NCBI GenBank assembly: GCA_015680685.1 | Contig: MNCI01026893.1 | Coordinates: 62,001-126,000, forward strand | Reading direction: 5' to 3' | Source of the DNA: Gnetum montanum | Lineage: Eukaryota > Streptophyta > Gnetopsida > Gnetales > Gnetaceae | Length of the DNA: 64,000 nt | Shown: positions 11,118-22,789 of the stretch, piece after piece | How positions within the stretch are numbered: the stretch's first letter is position 1 | Layout of the letters: every line of letters begins with the position of its first letter | The notes under the pieces: generated by a model | What the model saw: the letters and a program-made list of their open reading frames with translations, nothing else | What the model was told of the DNA's origin: nothing | The model's database searches: none | Position numbers and translations under genes: made by a program

Positions 11118-12239
11118 ATAGAGGTAAAGACATTAGCATCATCCATCAATCACTACTCGGATGTTGCCTTGTTAAGCCTGGAAGTGCGAAGGTGGGAGTG
11201 TAAGGAACATGAGGGATTTTATAGTAGTGAGGGAGAGAGGTTTGGGGAAGACTCAAGCATGAGCAAGATACTTCGCAAACATGTTATTAGACAACTTTTC
11301 ACAGGTGTGTTCCTGAGAGGTTACACTGTTGTATTGTACATGTGGGGCTTGCTTGGATGAGTTGTGTTATGCCCGTATGGCCTGGACGAGTTGTGTTTCA
11401 TCCATTTTTCCTACCTTTTCCTGATTTATTTTCTTTTTTGAATTGAATTTGATGCATTCCATGAGGTGAGTTGCATTACACCCATTCATGGAAGTGATGG
11501 TTATTCATGCGTGAGAGATTTCTTGTATGCTCACATTTTGTACAAATAGGAGGAGAAGGTAAGGGAAGTTGTAAGGAAAAGGGAGAGCGAAAGTAAGACA
11601 AGGCATCTAGTGGGGGAAAGGGTAGGTTCTACACTCCCAAGTAGTCAGACTAGTCTGAGTAGCCACCTCAAAACATTGTGATGCCTCACCTTCCTAGTGA
11701 ATGAATTTTTGAACAAGGCTATAGTAGCAAGTAACCTGCAAAACATAACAAATGACATAGAAGAAAAGAAATCGTTCTAATCGTTGGGGAGGCTATTGGA
11801 ATAAGTGCCATTCAAAGAGAATAGGTGAGTGTAGGAAATGGAGAAGGAACCGTAGCAATAGGCACTGGTCCCCTTTATTAACATCGTGGCTCAGGAATTC
11901 ATCGTCAATAGCCAGATTCATCTTATCCATCTGACTAGGCAAGGAGCCAATTAGATGAATCTACTAAGCCAGGGATTGGTGGTAGTGACAGGCTTAGGAA
12001 ACCAAGGCTATGGGTGACCATATTTTCCTTTGGGCTCTGAGTGGCGAAGCTAACCCCAAGAGTTGCAACTACAGAGTGGCCATCGTAGCGGCATCTCCGA
12101 GGGATCTGTAGTATGCCTTTCAGCATATCCGAGGAATTAGTAGGATGCTAGGAGGGTACTGACACTATGTCGGTTCCAACGCTCTACCCATTCTATCTAA
12201 TAGGGATGTCGTGCAAGAATGATCAGGCCTACTTGCTTC
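11118..12239 (-). other. 3' non-coding tail of element D
   Basis: This is the region between the last dyad array and the PPT. It aligns in part with B's tail: 12060-12150 (ATTCCTCGGATATGCTGAAA on the minus strand) matches 50130-50200 of B. A T-rich run at about 11405-11442 is purine-rich in element sense and lies some 350 bases before the PPT, as does a similar run in B. No gene is seen. Confidence 0.6.
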
Positions 12240-12640
12240 ATGGATGGTCTATTAGCAGCTTCCAGTTTTAAGTCCTAGTAGACCGTTGTTGCTAGTTTTA
12301 AGTCCCACCAAACCATGGTCCTAGTTTGAAGTTTAGGAAGACTGAAGCATGCTAGTTTTACATCATAGCAGATGGTGAAAAAGCTAATTTATGGTCCTAG
12401 AAGACCATGTTGTGGGTGTCAGTTTCATGTCATGACCCAGTGAAAAGTTTGTGCTAGTTTAATATCTTAGTAGACGGATGCTTACCTTGCTAGTTTCACA
12501 TTGTGATGGATGGTCAAAATATTTGCTAGTTTAGCGTCGTGGCAGATGCATGCAAGAAATGCCAATTTTACATTGTAGTGGACATGTACAACACCACCAT
12601 TTTTATGTCATAGCAGACATTTGGTACCTCATGTTTGATT
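12240..12640 (-). repeat. Dyad array of D, GTC type, after INT
   Basis: About ten or more degenerate units of 30-50 bp, on the plus strand of the form GCTAGTTTTANGTCNTAGNAGAC. Each unit has a GTC...GAC dyad next to a CTAGTTTTA box. The orientation relative to the element is the same as in all other arrays in the window. B has the matching array after its INT at 49530-50030. Confidence 0.8.
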
Positions 12641-12689
12641 TGAGTGATGTCTAGATGTGGTACTACTTCAGGCACATATGATTCACTAG

Positions 12690-13868
12690 GTTTGGAAGCT
12701 TGTTGTCGTTGATGTCTGCTAGCTTGAATGCTCCATTACCATATGCCTTAATGACCAGGAGAGGGCCTTCCTAGCTTGTAGAGAACTTTCTCACTAGTGC
12801 ATGAACAACCTTAAGAATCAAGTCTCCTTTCTTAATAGGTCATTGATGTAGGTTGCGATGATGCTTCTATTTCTTCCTGTCTTGATATTTTTTGATGCTG
12901 TCAAGTGTCTGGATATGCTTCTCCTTTACTAAGTATAGATCCATGATCCTAGACTTGTTGTGTTGAGTCTCATTTATAATCGTAGAGAGAACCATCCATA
13001 GTGATGGAAGCTATAGTTCAAAGGGCAACACTGCTTCAGATCCATAGACTAGGCTCTAGGGTGTCCTACCTATAGTTGTTCTGCATGTTGTACGATAGGG
13101 CCATAACACATAGAGGATTTTTTCATGACATCTTTTTTTGTTGCTGGTGAGCATGTTTTTGAGAAAATTGATAACCACCTTGTTTTCTGCTTCTACTTGA
13201 CCATTTTCTTGTGGGTAATAAGGTGAGGAAAATGATTGCTTGATACCAAGGTTATTGCAGAAAGATTTGGTTTCGGCACTACTAAATTATGGCCCATTGT
13301 GGGTTACAATAGTCATGGGAAGCCCAAACCTAGTTACGATGTTATCTAAGATAAAATGGAAAACCTAGTAAGATGTAGTATTTTGCAAGGGGATAGCCTT
13401 GACCCACTTCGTGAAGTACTAAGTGGTGATGATAATGAAGCTATGTCCCACGAAAGATTTAGGCATGATGGGGACTATGATGTCTAGTCCCCATCGTTGG
13501 AATGGCTAAGTGATCTGTGTAGTATGCAATTCAGTTGGTGACATGTGTATTAGATTTACATAACACTGGCATGTGTCACATGTATTAACCTTGGTAAGGT
13601 AGTCTCGTTCCATGTATAGCCAGTAATGCCCTAAGCATCTGATTTTAGCGGCCATGGCTCGCGGGGCTATGTGTCCTCCACATAGTCCTTCATGAACCTC
13701 ACTAACTATTCTTTACGCTTGGCCATTATTAATGCATGTTAACAATAGGCCATCAAAAGGGCACCTACATAGAGTACTGTCTCCGATGATGACATACTTC
13801 CTGGCGCGCTTGAGGATTGCATCTTTTTGAGTAGGTATTAACTCGTGCAGTGGTTTACGATGCAGAAG
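12690..13868 (-). pseudogene. Integrase of element D, broken
   Basis: The minus strand shows, in order, the N-terminal zinc-binding region (EGLCGGHIAP...CDTCQ), RWGLDIIVPIMPK with the first catalytic Asp, YFTKWVKAIPL, the second catalytic position as VTHNGP (His in place of Asp), and the third in ENGQVEAENKVV (Glu kept). It ends in the C-terminal part (KKGDLILKV, KLADINDNKLPN), closely matching B's 49119-49498. Several in-frame stops are present. It follows aRNH and precedes the dyad array. Confidence 0.85.
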
Positions 13869-14489
13869 TTAGGTTTTAATGTTATCGTACCATTCTGGCA
13901 TTCTTCCCGTACTTAGAAAAGATATTTGCATCACTTGAATGATAGGGTTTGTACATTCCATCATTAATGCAGGCAAGGTGGCAAACAAATGTGGTGGCAT
14001 GTTTAAAGCTAGCGTAGCGAGTGCACCAGCTATAGTGTTCTCATTACACAGCACATGCTGGACATTAGTCATTGTAAATTATTTCAAAAGATCTTTAGCC
14101 ATATTGCAATAGGGCTACAAATGTACAACTTTGCAGGTGTAGACCCTTGTAATTTGATTGACAATGAGCATCGAATTGCCTCAAATTGCTAGGTGTCAAA
14201 CGTTGAGTTCTCTGGCTACTGATAATCTCTTGAGGAGCCCCTCGTATTCTACCACATTATTCATATAGGGAAATGCTAGGTGGTAAGCCAATGGACGAAC
14301 ATCTTCAGGGGAAAGCATAATGATGACAGTAGCACTGCCACCTCTAGTAGTCGAAGATCCATTGAAGTATAATGTTGCTTCAAGGCCTATTGATACAGGG
14401 CTGAAAATATGTACATGTTCATCAGGGAACTCAGGCTCTATCGTGGCTTGATCATTAATAGGTGATGTTACAAATTGGTTGGCTATCAC
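13869..14489 (-). pseudogene. Archaeal-type RNase H (aRNH) of element D, broken
   Basis: A second RNase H lies between the RT-linked RNase H and INT, a hallmark of the Tat lineage. The start reads EATLYFNGSSTTRGGSATVI, where the usual first catalytic Asp of LYFDG is Asn. Later blocks are VEYEGLLKRLSVARELNV (14260-14196) and the end ENTIAGALATLALNMPPHLF (about 14043-13984). B has the same protein at 36350-36940 with LHFNG, also Asn. Confidence 0.8.
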
Positions 14490-16154
14490 TTAGCCTTTCA
14501 TGGAAGATTGGCCAATATAGTGCAAGTCAAACTCCGCTGTGATAGCTTTCCAATAGGCCATCCTATTGCTCTCATACAAATTATTTGTAATGGCTTGCAA
14601 AATGTTGTTCTTGCAAATTATGTTAACCTGGCTATGAAAAAGATAGTGTCTACATTTTTTGAGTGCAAACACCAATGCCAAACAGTTACACTCTACTTCA
14701 TTGTACCTCGTTTTTTATGCAAATAGAGCGTGACTTAGGTAATAGATAGGGGTTTTGGACCCATCATCCCTCTTTTGACATAAAAATGTAGCTATGGATA
14801 CCTCTGATCTTGCCAGGTATATGTAGAAATGTTGATCCCTTTGTGGTGGGAAAATCATTGGCAAATGTAGCAGCTCCTTCTTCAGTTTGTCAAATGCACA
14901 CTTGCAATCCTTGATCCATTTGAAACTAACTCCCTTCTTGAGAAAATTTTGCATAGGATGTAATTTTTCTATTAACTTCGAGATGAACCTCCTAATAAAT
15001 TGTAACCTATCCTATACCCCATGCAGTTCTTTGAGGTTTGTAGGTGGTGCTAGGTTAACAATGGTCTTAACCTTGTTAGGATTGATTCGTATGCTAGCCT
15101 CCGACACCACAAACCCCAACATGCATCTGGTTTTGACTCAAAATACACATTTCTTTGGGTTGATTCATAGGCCATGCCTAAGACATCATTTAAGGATCAA
15201 CTCTAGGTCCTCTGGGTGATCTTCCAACTTCTTAGATTTAACAGCTATGTCATCTACGTAGTCATTCAATTTCTCTAAGAGGTAATCACTAAAGATATAC
15301 ATCATGGCACACTGATAAGTTGCTCCAGTGTTTTTTAGCCCAAAGGACATCATGGTATAATAGAAAGTTCCCCAGGCGGTCATGAAAGTTGTAGTAAGTT
15401 GATGTTCTAGGTTGATATAGATTTGATTATACCCCGAAAACCCATCCATGAAATATAGTACCATGTGGCCAACTGTTGTATCAATAAGTTGGTCAATACC
15501 CGATAATGGGAAATTGTCTTTAATTGTTACCTTGTTCAGATCGTGGAAGTCTATACAGATGCATATTCCTCTTATCTTCTTAGAGACAAAAACAATGTTC
15601 AGCACCCAATCTGAATAATCAACCGCACGGATGAAACCAGCTTGATATAGCTTAGTGATTTCATCACGCACTGCCAACGTGATTTCAGGCTTAATCTTCT
15701 ATGCTTTCTATCTAAATTCTTTGATATTTGGGTCTAACACAATGTTGTGCTGTATTAGTCATGGGTCTAAACCTAGCATATCTTTATATGACCATGAGAA
15801 GACCTCAATATTATCTTGGAGCACTCCAGATATGTTGCTCTACGTTTGTTGATCAAGGAGGAAACAAACCTTTAGAGTTTTTCTTTCTCCTTTGTGTGTA
15901 ACCATAGAGACTTCGGTGAGGGAATCCTTGGTTACATCACTAGCCTCCAGGTCTAGGATTTGGGCCAAATGATCTAGCCAATCTAGAGATACTTCTAAGG
16001 TAGCTATGGTTGTGTCATAAGGAAAAGCATCAGTTCCTATCATTGCAAGATTAGTTTGTCTAAAAGTTTCCCTGTATGGGCTTGTTAGGGCTAGGGGTGC
16101 ATGTAAAGCTTCCTCCATTTGTGAGCTAACCTGCAAAACTGCCAAGAACAGAAG
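14490..16154 (-). pseudogene. Reverse transcriptase and RNase H of element D, broken
   Basis: From 16145 a leader segment (YDTTIATLEVSLDWLDHLAQ) precedes RT. RT blocks: RDEITKLYQAGFIRAVDYSDW, GICICIDFHDLNKVTIKDNF, FMDGFSGYNQIYINLEHQ, MMSFGLKNTGATYQ and the catalytic NDYVDDIAVKSKK at about 15262. The connected RNase H follows, with HFYIYLARSEVSIATFLCQK, PIYYLSHALFA and ALVFALKKCRHYLFHSQVN. This first RNase H lacks the usual Asp in its first motif, as is common in Tat elements. The upstream end is cut by insertion G1 at 16154. Confidence 0.88.
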
Positions 16155-18924
16155 TGTTGGCGACCGTTTGGGATGCGACCACCAACGAGTGTCCTTGAAT
16201 AGAATTTAGGTGCCTACTAGTCTCTGGCAACACCAAGGCCTAGATACCTCCAAATAAACTCAGTAGTTAATGTGAGTATGTGTGTGTGCTGTTGTGGTGT
16301 GCGGTTGTGAAATATGAAACGATTGCGTTATGTGTAAACTATAGATGACTGATCTTAAAAAGATTCAGCCAACTTTGCCAAGTACTATGAGTTGTTGAGA
16401 GTTCCTATGTTGTTCAATTGCCTAGTCTACATGGTCCTTATAATACCTACTTGTAACACATAAAATTTTTCAAAAAAATTTGAGCACAAATTTGTGAATC
16501 TACTTCTAATTTTCCCTAGAGAAAGAGATAGTTCCACAAGAAAACTAGAAATAGAGCAAGATTCGATGGAAATAGACAGAAAAGAAAGTAGATTTGTGTA
16601 GACCTCAAATATTCGAACAAGGTAAAATGGCATGAGTAAAAACTTTGCAATAAAGCTATCCCAAATTCAATATCTATGTACTATTCAAACTTCCAAGGCT
16701 CAAATAAGCAATTTCTTCAAGACAATCCTACTATGCCACCAAAAAATTGTTGTGTAAACTACCACGTATGAGACTCCATTTTGGCTAGATAATGGATGTC
16801 AACAATTGCATTCAACAGAACCTTTAAAAGACTTGACAATTTCTAATTGAAATACCATGAAGATTCACTTTAAAGATAAAAAAGAAGCTATTCTGGTCCC
16901 ATCAAAATACCAAAGATTTTCTGAACTCTCTTGACTATTGAATCGTTCAACAGCTTGACTACAAGCAGAGGCTCTCTTACAACAATCCTAATAACGGTTC
17001 TTATACATTGCACAATAATCAAATTCACTACTAAAATGCTCTTAAGGCTTTCAAACACAAGCGCTTCTATGGAAAATTTTTAATAGAAAATTTCAATCGT
17101 ACAACAAGAATAATAAGAGTAATCTAAAAATCCCAAAATTACTTGCCAAGGATGATACTATCTAAACCACTAGCTAAACAATTTTAAAAAAATAAAAATA
17201 AAAGACATAACTCAAAAAACCATGACAAAGAGGCTAAAATATTTACTCTAGCAAGCCATCTTACAAGCAATCATTCACACTTTCTTCTTTACAAATGCTC
17301 TTCTCCCAAGATGCAAAGTGTGTCTCGAAGTGAGAGCCCAAGTGCTAGCTAGTAGCCTTCCCAAAGTGTGATGGACCAAGTGTCTTTTCCAAAAGTGTGA
17401 TGTATGAGACGTCCCAATATTTTTCCTTTGAAGCATTTTTATAGGGTTCAAAGGTAGTTACATATTCAAAAATATCTTACCTAACTTCTCTCCCAAGTAA
17501 CTTGCCCAACAAGTTAGGAAGTATTAACTTAGGAAGTTAGGAAGTTAGGAGTTATATAAATATTTCTTTTGAAAAATAATTCCAGTAGTTCCATATAATT
17601 GTTTAGAATTATAGCTCCAATAGCTTTTCATTTTTACTTGTTTAAAATTTTTAAGAATACTATTGAAGCCCTTAGTAATTTTATGAACAAGGTGATAATA
17701 TAATATCAACCTTGGTATAAATGTTGATGGTACCTAATATATGTTAATTTATAAATAATTTATGTGCACTTGCACCCATATGAAAATGGCTGGAAACAAA
17801 ATTTAAATCCAAAACATCAGGCCCGAATGTGAAGGCGTTAGGCCTGGAACTACTAATGAATACTTCCAAAATATCCCTCCCCTGCCAAAAATCGTTATCA
17901 ACCGTCATTGTGAAAGAAGGCTTTGCCCCTGCATCCAGCATCGTTGCCATGTGGTGTTCGGTTGCTAAAGAGCGGAGGAGAAAGATCTTAAAGAAAAATG
18001 ATGTGTTGAACATATGGCCCTGGACATAGGGTTTCGGTTGCCTAGAATTTGCTTTTTTTTTCCCCAAATTCGCTTAGGGCTTCTGCATTTTTTTGTGTTT
18101 CTGTAGATCATCTTCCAAATTCCTGCCATTGATTGCAGGGTCAAGGGTGAACATACCATGGATCAGAGGATCAGTGAATAATGGCATCTGGTATGGTAGG
18201 TTAAGAACGGCCTTGTAATGGCCAGAAAAATCTCCACAAAGTGCGTGCATTGCAGAACATAGAGAATTTCATTGAAGGTGGGTGGATCGGCTGCATTGAT
18301 GGAAAAATTTTGAACTGAAGGTGCTCTATTTTGAAAGTGGCAACCTCCATGGGAGTTCTTCCTCCACTGCCTTTGAACCCATGACCCTGCAAGGTTTTGG
18401 CATAATGTGCCCAGTAGAGGCGCTGCCGATTTGGGGCCAAAGAAAACAATCGATTTTGTGCGTAAAAATAGAAGCCATTATAGATCAATAAACCTTAGCA
18501 CTTCCCTGTGTCAGTACCAATGCGATTCCTTTCCAAAGAATGAGAAATACCATAGTTTAGATCATCATATTTACCATTAATAATATCTTTTCCATTTGCA
18601 AACATCCACTGATAATTTCCAAATTCCATTTTATTTCCAGTGCTCTATTATTATTTTTTTACCAGTATCCAAATGATCAATTCTTGCATGTATTTCTAAC
18701 AATGAAGAATTTCTTTCTTGTCTATTCATTCAGCATTGGCACATTGTCTCTTGCTATCTTCTACTCACTATTTTTCATATGTGCATCATTATTTCCACCA
18801 ATAATATTATGGTCTCTCTTGGATCCCATACCAATGGTAGGAAATAACATATTTACACTCCCATTCTTACCATAATGTTCAAAATGAATCGTACTATTCC
18901 ATGAAATGGCCAAATGTTCCAACA
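16155..18924 (-). mobile_element. G1: LTR-like unit inserted in D (2770 bp)
   Basis: It begins TGTTGGCGACC and ends GTTCCAACA, flanked by AGAAG (16150-16154) and GGAAG (18925-18929), a 5-bp duplication with one mismatch. The left half (16155 to about 17480) matches the left half of G2 closely. A TATA box on the minus strand (CCTATAAAAATG, near 17440) suggests minus orientation, with the shared half as R-U5. The right (U3) half is not like that of G2 except for the last 30 bases or so. No second copy of its ends lies within it, so a solo LTR is the simplest reading. Confidence 0.7.
17744..18490 (-). other. Unrecognised transcript-like cargo in the U3 half of G1
   Basis: This segment differs in base composition from the LTR halves. 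It holds a leader-like stretch with AAACCCTA on the minus strand near 18030, followed by an ATG near 17951 (MATMLDAGAKPSFTMTVDN) in an open frame to 17744. Such pyrimidine and AAACCCTA motifs are typical of plant 5' UTRs, so it may be a captured 5' end of a host transcript. I do not recognise the product. Confidence 0.3.
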
Positions 18925-18989
18925 GGAAGTTGTTATATTGTTTTTGTCAATCTGGTGAAACGATAGAAGGTTTATTAGAGGTGCATGTT

Positions 18990-19240
18990 AAAAAGATTTC
19001 TAGTTTATGGTCTTAGCGGACCGTTATCATATATACAATTTGTAAGAAAATGGCAAATCAGGTTTACTAGGTATTAGCATAAGGTTTCTACAGACTATGA
19101 TGAAAGGTATAACATGGCATGTCTAGCATGGGAAAATAGCTAATTTAGGATTTTATGAAAACCATAGTTAATGTGACTAGATTATGAGACGATAAGGTAT
19201 GTGTTAGTTTAGGGTCTTTTTGGACTGTCATCAATGCGGT
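18990..19240 (-). repeat. Dyad array of D, GTC type, upstream of the antisense gene
   Basis: Units such as CTAGTTTATGGTCTTAGCGG (19000) and GTTTAGGGTCTTTTTGGAC (19206) repeat at 40-100 bp spacing, more decayed than at 12240-12640. It lies between the RT side and the start of the antisense gene. B has the matching array at 34055-34510. Confidence 0.65.
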
Positions 19241-19306
19241 ATCTACAAGGTTAATGGTGCGATCTTCACACTTCATGTTGAACTCACATGCCTACATTTT
19301 GGGAAA

Positions 19307-19359
19307 GTCCCACATTAATCGGACATGAAAAAAATAAGTTTTCACTATCATGTTTATAA
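19307..19359 (+). promoter_or_regulatory. Candidate promoter of the antisense gene in D (USE-like box and TATA)
   Basis: GTCCCACATTAATCGG at 19307-19322 resembles the plant snRNA upstream sequence element RTCCCACATCG with three extra bases. TTTATAAGTATATGG starts 30-odd bases later (TATA at 19355). The ATG of exon 1 follows at 19469. B has AGCCCACATCGG on the minus strand at 33823-33812, about 90 bases before its exon 1 ATG, but without a clear TATA. The similarity may be coincidental. Confidence 0.35.
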
Positions 19360-19468
19360 GTATATGGTTCGTCTTCAAGGTAAACTGTAAACGTTGCAAG
19401 ATTGAGCTAGGTTAAAGTAGAAGGATAGCGTAAGTAGACGATTTTGTAAAGATTTTTTAGGCGTAACC

Positions 19469-20543
19469 ATGGCACCAAAGACCAAAGGAAAAAATTCCAA
19501 GTTGGCAAGGATCGATGAAGTACAGGAAAGCTTAGGGTGAATTTCAAAGGTGCGAGTAGAAACTCAGGAGGCTACTCCTCTTGCCTAGTAAGTTGTTTTT
19601 CACCTTCCTTGCATGATTGTCGTTTTCATTGTCACAGTGTCATAATTTGTATTTGTTTCAAAGATGTGTATTGTGTTGGATGTTGATACCTGCCTATACT
19701 AGCTACGCTACTAGAGTTTGTAATATTACCCCTATCGTCGTTGTCAGAAATAGACCTTGCACTATCGCAAGGGTTTGGGTGATCATGGATAATATTGTAC
19801 AAACACCATACATAACTGGTCAGGAGTCTAGGTGTTGTACCCTTGCGTAGTAAAAATAATGTTTCGTTGCCTTGCCCGTACTGGTTGTGTGTTACATTGG
19901 GGTAATATGCGGTGTTACCTTTATTATGATTGTCAGAGATAGACCTTGCACCGTCGCAAGGGTTTGGGATGTTTTGGTAATGCATTTCTAGTGTAACCTG
20001 TGATTTTTTGGAAGTCAAAGTAATGGAAACCTTAGTGTTGAGTAATGGATTCTTGTGAGCCTTCTTTGATTTTTTTGATTCTAACATTGTTAGTATATCT
20101 AAACTATTTTTCTAATGGTAGTGTGCTTTATTATAAACGATTACATTAAGGCCTGTCCTGATTGTCCTGGACATTGTGGACATTCTATGCTGTTTACATA
20201 TCCCAATGGCCATTGTTCCTTCTCCCCATTCTTGTGTAGGGAGAGAGGTGGTTTGGTTCCAAAAAGGTGCATGAGAGTTTTTGTCATTTTTGTTCTGTAA
20301 TTTCAGCATAATTATTTGGTCAGATCTATTGACCGAGACAGCCGCCTCCATTCTGAAGATGCTACTAGTTAGGTCAATGTAGAGCATCTTAACATTTTTG
20401 GTGGATGGCTTAATTGAGACAGTGAGGGGAAAAGACTATGAACAAAGTGCCAAGGGTTTAAGGCATTTATCTTGGATTTGGGAGATGCCCAAGTTTGATT
20501 GTTATCATGCCTACAACACACTATTCGTGGCTCATCATCTCAT
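19469..20543 (+). pseudogene. Antisense gene of element D, exon 1 and first part of exon 2
   Basis: Exon 1 (19469-19587, 119 nt) reads MAPKTKGKNSKLARIDEVQE and ends at a GTAAGT donor. B's exon 1 (33721-33603) is also 119 nt, begins MAPK, and ends at GTAGGT. Intron 1 runs to a TTTCAG acceptor at 20306. Exon 2 begins IIIWSDLLTETAASILK, matching VIIWSSLEEEEVVGITK in B, and continues through GLRHLSWIWEMPKFDCYHAY. It is cut at 20543 by G2 and resumes at 23938. In-frame stops in exons 1 and 2 show decay. The gene runs opposite to D's gag-pol. Confidence 0.75.
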
Positions 20544-21822
20544 TGTTGGCGACTATTTGGGACACGACTGCCAACGAGTGTCCTCGAACAGGATGTAGGT
20601 GCTTGTTGGTCTCTAGCAGCACCAAGGCCTAGATACCTCCAAATAGACTTAGTAGTTAATGTGAGTATGTGTGTGTGCTGTTGTGGCATGCGGTTATGAA
20701 AAATAAAATGATTGCGTTGTCTGCAAACTACAAATGACTTATCTGAAAGAGATTCAGCTAACTTTTCTAAGTACTGTGAGTTGTTGAGAGTTACTATTTT
20801 ATTCAATTGCCTAGTCTACATGGTCCTTATAATACCTACTTGTAACAAATAAATTTTTGCAAAAAAATTTGAGCACAACTCTGCGAATCTACTTCTAATT
20901 TTCCCCAGAGAAAGAGATAGTTCCACAAGAAAACTAGAAATAGAGCAAGATTCGATGGAAATAGACAGAAAAGAAAGTAGATTTGTGTAGACCTCAAATA
21001 TTCGAACAAGGTAAAATGGCATGAGTAAAAACTTCACAATAAAGCTATCCCAAATTCAATAAATACCAATTGTTCAAACTTCCAAGGCTCAAATAAGCAA
21101 TTTCTTCAAGACAATCCTACTATGCTACCAAAAAATTGCTACGTAAACTACCATGTACGAGACTCCATTTTGGCTAGATAATGGATTTCAACAATTGAGT
21201 TCAATAGAACCTTCAAAAGACTTGACAATTTGTGATTGAAATACCATGGAGATTCACTTTAAAGATAAAAAGAAACTATTGTGGTTCCATCAAAATACCA
21301 AAGATTTTCTGAACTCTCTTGACTATTGAATCGTTCAACGGCATGACTACAAGCAGAGCCTCTCTTACAATGATCTCAATAGCAGTTCTTATACGTCACA
21401 CGATAACCAAATTCACTACTAAAATTCTCTTAAGGCTTTCAAACAAAAGCGCTTCTATGGCAAAGTTTTAATAGAAATTTTCTATCAGGCAACAAGAACA
21501 ATAAGAGCAATCTAAAAATCCCAAAATTACTTAACAAGGATGATACTATCTAAACCACTAGCTAAATAATTTAAACAAAATAAAAATAAAACATAACTCA
21601 CAGGACTATGAAAAAGAGGCTGAAATATTTTCTTTAGCAAGCCATATTACAAGCAATTGATCACAATTTCTTCTTTACAATGCTCTTCTCCCAAAACTGA
21701 AAGTGTGTATCCAAGTGAGAGACCAAGTAATCAATTGTGTCCTTTTTCATCTTACCTCTGAAGCCTTTTTATAAGGTTCAAAACGTAGGTAGGTAAGTTA
21801 CAAAATATCTTGGGTGGTTATA

Positions 21823-22020
21823 ACCACCATAGAGATAAAAAATTTGCGAGTGACAAGTGTCCTCATTAAGTTGCCAAGTGTCTTCATTTAGTTGCCAAGT
21901 GGTCACCATGGAGATAAAAAAGTTGTAGTTAACAAGTGGCCTCATTTAATTACCAAGTGATCACCATGGAGACAAAAAGGTTATAGTTGACAAGTGGCCT
22001 TGGTGGTTATAAGTACCATG
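21823..22020. repeat. Tandem repeat of about 55-80 bp in G2
   Basis: Three imperfect units each begin CACCATGGAGATAAAAAAG or a close variant (about 21825, 21905, 21963) and include TGACAAGTGTCCTCATT or TGACAAGTGGCCT. G1 has no such array at the equivalent place; instead it has a short GTTAGGAA repeat near 17515-17550. Confidence 0.6.
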
Positions 22021-22360
22021 GGAAATTAAAATTTAGTTGTAACCACCAAGGGGAAGTTATCACCACCATGATATTTAAAAATTTCAAAGGACACTTGTTC
22101 CATACATATAACATTGAATAACTGCCCTATAACTTCTCTTTCCTTTTGAAATAATAAAATATTTTATTTAAGTAATAGTAATAGAGATAGTAATCATAGT
22201 AAATTTATATCTATTGGTCCCTAGATTGATGAAATTAATCCACAATATGGACCATGTGTGATCTTTATACTTGGTCAAAAAAACCATTAAAAATATTAAA
22301 CGCTTCCTGATCTGCGGCATCTCTATTTGGCCATGTGTCGAATGGCATTACATCTTTTTT

Positions 22361-22789
22361 TTAACATTCTAAAATCTTCCCAGCAACTCCATGACCATCT
22401 CCATCTCTATAGAAAATTTGATGATGTAGATGTATGAAAAAGGCATTTGGTATTATGCTCTTCTTATTGTTGGGATTCATGAATCTGGAAGCAGCCATGC
22501 ACCCACACAGAAAGTGGCAATTGGCACACCCTACATCTCTGTAACAATGACAACTTGGAACCTGATCCTGAAGCTGCTCTTGCTCTTGATGGATTAGAGT
22601 CCTTTGTAAGTACCTCCTGGAAGAAACATCAGGCACAACAATGGCAACATGGTTCCTGGCATTGTCTTGTGTTGTCAGGCTAGATTTTCGGATGAAATGC
22701 TCATCTCGCGATGATGATAGGAGTTGCAGTTGTGTGACTAGTACAAATCAAAAAGCTGAAGGCATTGTACACGGTTAGGTGATTTAGAT
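22361..22789 (-). other. Unassigned sequence downstream of the helicase fragment in G2
   Basis: It has an open frame of 91 codons on the minus strand with several Cys/His (CHCYRDVGCANCHFLCGC). It does not match the second RecA domain of the helicase. It may be more of the captured transcript or a second captured piece. I do not call it a gene. Confidence 0.25.

Noticed and set aside
11935-12126. Small open frame in D's tail and similar ones in B's tail (50023-50316)
   Set aside because: The homologous DNA is read on different strands or frames in B and D, so no protein is conserved.
19301-19360. An snRNA gene
   Set aside because: The USE-like and TATA-like words are followed by the coding exon of the antisense gene, and no snRNA sequence follows.
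20383-20543. AG at 20381-20382 as the start of exon 2 in D
   Set aside because: Protein similarity to B extends upstream to the TTTCAG acceptor at 20306, so the earlier site was chosen.
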